Shown here: positions 60,999 to 64,000 of the stretch, piece by piece
Numbering within the stretch: the first letter of the stretch is position 1
Layout: each line of letters starts with the position of its first letter
From: Yamagishiella unicocca
Taxonomy: Eukaryota; Chlorophyta; Chlorophyceae; Chlamydomonadales; Volvocaceae
Assembly (NCBI GenBank): GCA_003116995.1
Contig: BDSL01000064.1
Span: forward strand, 310,001-374,000
DNA: 64,000 bases
Reading direction: 5' to 3'
Program-made: the position numbers and the translations under genes
Notes under the pieces: generated by a model
Told to the model about the DNA's origin: nothing
Database searches by the model: none
Seen by the model: only the letters and a program-made list of their open reading frames with translations

Positions 60999-61203
60999 TC
61001 TCACAGTGCTCTCACAGTGCTCTCACAGTGCTCTCACAGTGCTCTCACAGTGCTCTCACAGTGCTCTCACAGTGCTCTCACAGTGCTCTCACAGTGCTCT
61101 CACAGTGCTCTCACAGTGCTCTCACAGTGCTTTCACAGTGCTCTCACAGTGCTCTCACAGTGCTCTCACAGTGCTCTCACAGTGCTCTCACAGTGCTCTC
61201 ACA
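60995..61203 (+). repeat. 11-bp tandem array, 19 copies, upstream of LINE ORF1
   Basis: GTGCTCTCACA repeated exactly 19 times (209 bp). Only the 13th unit (61127-61137) differs, by one base. The array ends 21 bp before the ORF1 ATG. Three overlapping ORFs here are translations of the array. It has no spacers, so it is not a CRISPR. Confidence 0.95.
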
Positions 61204-61224
61204 TGATAGCGTTTGTAGTGTTTG

Positions 61225-62538
61225 ATGATAGCGCATAAAGGAACCAAACACGGACTATCGAATAGCTCGACGCCTCAATCAGCTAGGAAATCAGCACCGA
61301 AGACGCTGAAGATAGCCGGTTCGAGCAAAGGCACGGCTCCTCGCTTCGAACTGGAAGAAGTCGATTCTATTTCTGGTTCTGGTACCATGGAGGAGGCTAT
61401 AGACACTCTGAAGGCGGACATGTCATCGACCTTCTCGGCGAAACTTGCGGATATGTCGTCGACCTTCTCGGCGCAATTCGCAAGCCTCAGCCGTATGTTT
61501 GACGAACGGCTGGAGAAGTTTAGCGACAGCTTAAAGAGGGAGAGCCAGCGGCTGGACGCGGAGATCCATGCCGTTCACCAACGGCTCAGCAGGTCGGTCG
61601 GCGAACCCACCGATGGCCAAGAGGCGCTCGTGGTGAAGGTCAACAACCTGTACACGATGGTACAGGACCTTACCTCAGCGATTCAGAAGCTGCAGAGGGC
61701 CTGGTCAGGGCTACAGCAAGAGGGTCCGGCCGCAGCACAGCAGCACCCCAGGCGAGCCACGCAGGCATACGAGGTGGGGCGGACAGTACCTCTCACGGAG
61801 TCGGGATCTTTGATCCTAAGCAACATTGGGCGCAATATCGCGCTGCCAGAAATTCAGCAAAAGCTGGAGGGGGTTATGGAGTATGTACAGATCCGTAGCG
61901 TAGGCATCAAGGCGGAAGAGGTGCCGTCGGGGATGAGCGCCTTCAGGAAGGCGGTCGGCGCCAGCAGCGGAGACGACAAGGCCGACACGGCAATGGAGAT
62001 GGACGAGCAGGCGGGAGCAGCAGCGGCGGTAACTCCAGGTGGAGAAGCACGGCAGGTCACCGGCACCGCAGCTCCGGCTGATGGCGCCGGGGCGGCCACA
62101 AGGGAGCAGTTCACACCGGTGCGCCGCATAATAGTGCGGTTCACGGGTGAGGCAGAGGATGTTCAGGCTGCAAGGGCAGCCTTTATCAGCTGCGCTGTGT
62201 TCATCCGGCAGACGTTCCAGTGGGTGGTTGCCGACAACCTCACCCCCGCGGGTCGCGCCGCCCGACGTGCAGCATCGTACGACTACAAGAGGTTGCTGGA
62301 CGGCGGCATGCGGCCGAAGTGGCGCAACGGCGCCCAGATCTTCGTACTGCCTCCGGGGTCACGTGTCCCCAGGCAGTACACAGAAGAGGACGTGAAGCGC
62401 TGCCCGGAGGCACCACCAGAGACGGGCGGACGAGGAGTGAGGGGAGGCGGAGCATGGCGCAGTATGGCGGGGTCCGGTGAGGGACCCGGGAGGAATGGAG
62501 ACCTGGGAGGTGCGCGTAACGGCGACGCACGAATCTAA
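61225..62538 (+). CDS. LINE ORF1 protein (coiled coil, L1-ORF1-like)
   Basis: 437 aa from ATG 61225 to TAA 62536-62538. N-terminus basic and Ser-rich (SARKSAPKTLKIAGSSKG). Residues about 55-175 are a long coiled coil with a near-duplicate motif (ADMSSTFSAKL / ADMSSTFSAQF), consistent with trimerisation. The C-terminal part has RRIIVRFTGEAEDVQAARAA and RRAASYDYKRLLDGGMRP, reminiscent of the RRM/CTD of L1 ORF1p RNA chaperones. No CCHC knuckle is seen. It overlaps ORF2 by one base (TAATG). Role: RNP formation for retrotransposition. Confidence 0.75.
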   Translation: MIAHKGTKHGLSNSSTPQSARKSAPKTLKIAGSSKGTAPRFELEEVDSISGSGTMEEAIDTLKADMSSTFSAKLADMSSTFSAQFASLSRMFDERLEKFSDSLKRESQRLDAEIHAVHQRLSRSVGEPTDGQEALVVKVNNLYTMVQDLTSAIQKLQRAWSGLQQEGPAAAQQHPRRATQAYEVGRTVPLTESGSLILSNIGRNIALPEIQQKLEGVMEYVQIRSVGIKAEEVPSGMSAFRKAVGASSGDDKADTAMEMDEQAGAAAAVTPGGEARQVTGTAAPADGAGAATREQFTPVRRIIVRFTGEAEDVQAARAAFISCAVFIRQTFQWVVADNLTPAGRAARRAASYDYKRLLDGGMRPKWRNGAQIFVLPPGSRVPRQYTEEDVKRCPEAPPETGGRGVRGGGAWRSMAGSGEGPGRNGDLGGARNGDARI

Positions 62539-64000
62539 TGACGGATAGTAACCTGCGTATCATTTTGTGGAACGTGCGCCATCTAGAGGAAGGCAAGCTG
62601 CAGGAAGACGAACTAATATGGCATTTACTTTCTATGCATGATATCATCATTTGTGTTGAAACACACGGCACAGAAGCGCACCCGACAGCAGGTCAACAGC
62701 TACCGGGTTATAAGAATTTTTGCGTGGACAGGCCTAGAATGGGGGGCAGGAGGGCGGGAGGTGTAGCCGTGTACGTCCACGATAGAATCGCAGACGCCTT
62801 GGAGCCGTTACTGTATGTAGCGGAGCCTCGGGGCTGCGAGTCTGTGTGGCTGCGGCTGCGCTCCGATTGGGCGGACGCAGGCGGCCGTAGTTTGCTGATC
62901 GGTGCGTGCTATATCGCGCCCGAAGACTCGTCCTACCATAGGGAAGGACGACCAGCAGCCACGAACGCCGAAGCAGCCCTAGATGCCTTTGCTGCTCTTC
63001 AAGCGAGATTAGGCGCACTGCGACGTGACGACGACCTAGTGCTCCTTGCCGGTGATTTCAACGCACGTATGTCTGGGGGACAGAGCGGGATTCCAGACCT
63101 GCCCGACATCACAGTAGCAGGTTTAGCAGAGCAATTAGGGGCTCCCTTTGGCTATGACGACAGCATTGATGCTGTTCCACGTTTTCGGAATTGTGTCGAC
63201 GCGCGCACCAACCACGCGGGCATTGAGCTGGGGAACGTATGCCGCTCAGAAGGCCTGTGTGTAGTAAATGGGAGGGTTAGAGGTGATGAACGCGGGGCTC
63301 TTACGTTCTTGGGCCCGCAAGGTGGCAGTACGGTGGACCTATTTCTAACTAGTCCTAGTCTGTTTTCTAAGTGTCAGGCTTTATTTGTGTTTGATAATCT
63401 GCATAATAGGCTACGTACGTGGTACGGGCGGGCGTACGTTCAGTGACCACGGACCGGTTAGTCTACAACTGGGCGTGCGGCTGCAACGGCCGGACGGGGA
63501 ATTACCTCCACGTCGTCCTCGTAAGCGTCTGGGTTTCAACGTTAGCCAGTGGAGGAAGTATGCAACCTATTTCACTGCAGACGACAGTGCAGTAATGGCA
63601 AATCTACAGGAGGTTACGCAAGGGTTGGATAATGGCTCTGTTTCTAGCACATGTGCGGTAGATCGTATAGGCGAGATTCTGTACGGAGCTATGAAGCAGG
63701 CTTTTGGGGTGGGGCGTGAGTCGCGGCAACCGCGATCGAATCACGCGCCTTGGTGGAATGCGGAATGTGCGCAAAAGCATGCTGCTATGAGTTCTAAGCT
63801 AACGGATGCAAAAGGTCAAGGCAGGTGTTCGGGGGTGTGGCAAGCATACAGGGTCGCGAGGCAGGAGTTCAATAGAGCACGCAGGCGCGCAATGGCGGCT
63901 TTTGAGCACGAGGAATGGCGCGCATTCATTAACAACTGTCGCGGAGACCCTAAGGCGCTATGGCGCAAGCTTTCGGACGGGTCATCGGAGTCGTGCCCTA
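62538..64000 (+). CDS. LINE ORF2 N-terminus: APE-type endonuclease (frameshifted, 3' partial)
   Basis: The ATG at 62538-62540 shares its A with the ORF1 stop. Endonuclease motifs in order: LRIILWNVRH, IIICVETHG, GGVAVYVHD, LIGACYIAPEDSS, LVLLAGDFNAR, GSTVDLFLTS, SDHGPVSLQL. The first frame stops at 63444-63446. The SDHGPV motif and the downstream linker (NHAPWWNAECAQKHAAM, FINNCRGDPKALWRKLSDG) are in the +1 frame, open to 64000. A one-base indel therefore lies within 63361-63445, where both frames are open. Its cause cannot be told apart: inactivating mutation, assembly error or programmed shift. RT not reached. Confidence 0.75.

Larger units (their letters stand above)
60961..64000 (+). mobile_element. 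LINE (non-LTR) retrotransposon, 5' part, cut by the window end
   Basis: Hairpin, 11-bp array, ORF1 (coiled coil plus RNA-binding-like domain), and ORF2 starting with an apurinic-type endonuclease. The RT domain would lie beyond 64000. The 5' boundary is set at the hairpin but could be further upstream. Confidence 0.8.

Noticed and set aside
60995..61203. CRISPR-like regular repeat array
   Set aside because: Units are contiguous with no spacers and the host is a eukaryote. The same applies to the 24-bp array at 15947-16249 and the 16-bp array at 46029-46124.
60848..61238. Three plus-strand ORFs of SQCSHSALTVL repeats
   Set aside because: Translations of the 11-bp array in three frames; an 11-bp unit cycles through all frames.

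Overview
The window looks like nuclear DNA of a volvocine/chlamydomonadalean green alga. The reasons are high GC, many short exons with GTGAG/GTGCG donors and CAG acceptors, TGTAA polyadenylation signals, (S)PPSP hydroxyproline-type rods, polyalanine-rich proteins, interstitial TTTTAGGG repeats (the Chlamydomonas-type telomere unit) and LINE retrotransposons. The species cannot be read from the sequence.

Layout. 1-2.2 kb: last exon and 3' UTR of a plus-strand gene for an Ala/Gly-rich, basic, probably nuclear protein. 2.3-6.25 kb: a convergent minus-strand 8-exon gene for a HIRIP3-like histone chaperone (DEK-C-like N-terminus, CHZ motif, acidic tail). 6.3-11.5 kb: a repeat-rich spacer with a 5'-truncated LINE. 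11.5-48.9 kb: a minus-strand locus of about 49 exons. Reading phases join without conflict at nearly every junction; the exceptions are one homopolymer frameshift and two unresolved junctions. It encodes a polypeptide of roughly 7,000 residues. 48.9-52.6 kb: spacer with repeat copies and a gene relic. 52.6-57.2 kb: a complete plus-strand 9-exon gene for the E1-alpha subunit of mitochondrial branched-chain 2-oxoacid dehydrogenase. 57.2-60.9 kb: 3' UTR and repeats. 60.96-64 kb: the 5' part of a two-ORF LINE that runs off the window.

The centrepiece is the giant locus. From N to C it predicts a signal peptide, an array of about 13 C-type-lectin-like domains (CTLDs) interrupted by an unassigned possibly beta-prism-like block, two PPSP rods (about 730 and 170 residues), about five Ig-like HYR/DUF5011 repeats, a polycystin TOP domain, a TRPP/PKD transmembrane channel and a long low-complexity cytosolic tail. 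By analogy with animal polycystin-1 this would be a channel carrying its own lectin and rod ectodomain, plausibly tied to wall, extracellular matrix or flagellar surface. That function is inference. Two or more adjacent genes remain possible, mainly because of the 36.2-36.6 kb region.

A second theme is that introns of both the giant gene and the BCKDHA gene carry copies of the same two short sequence families in either orientation. They behave like introner elements. Many introns also hold private minisatellites.
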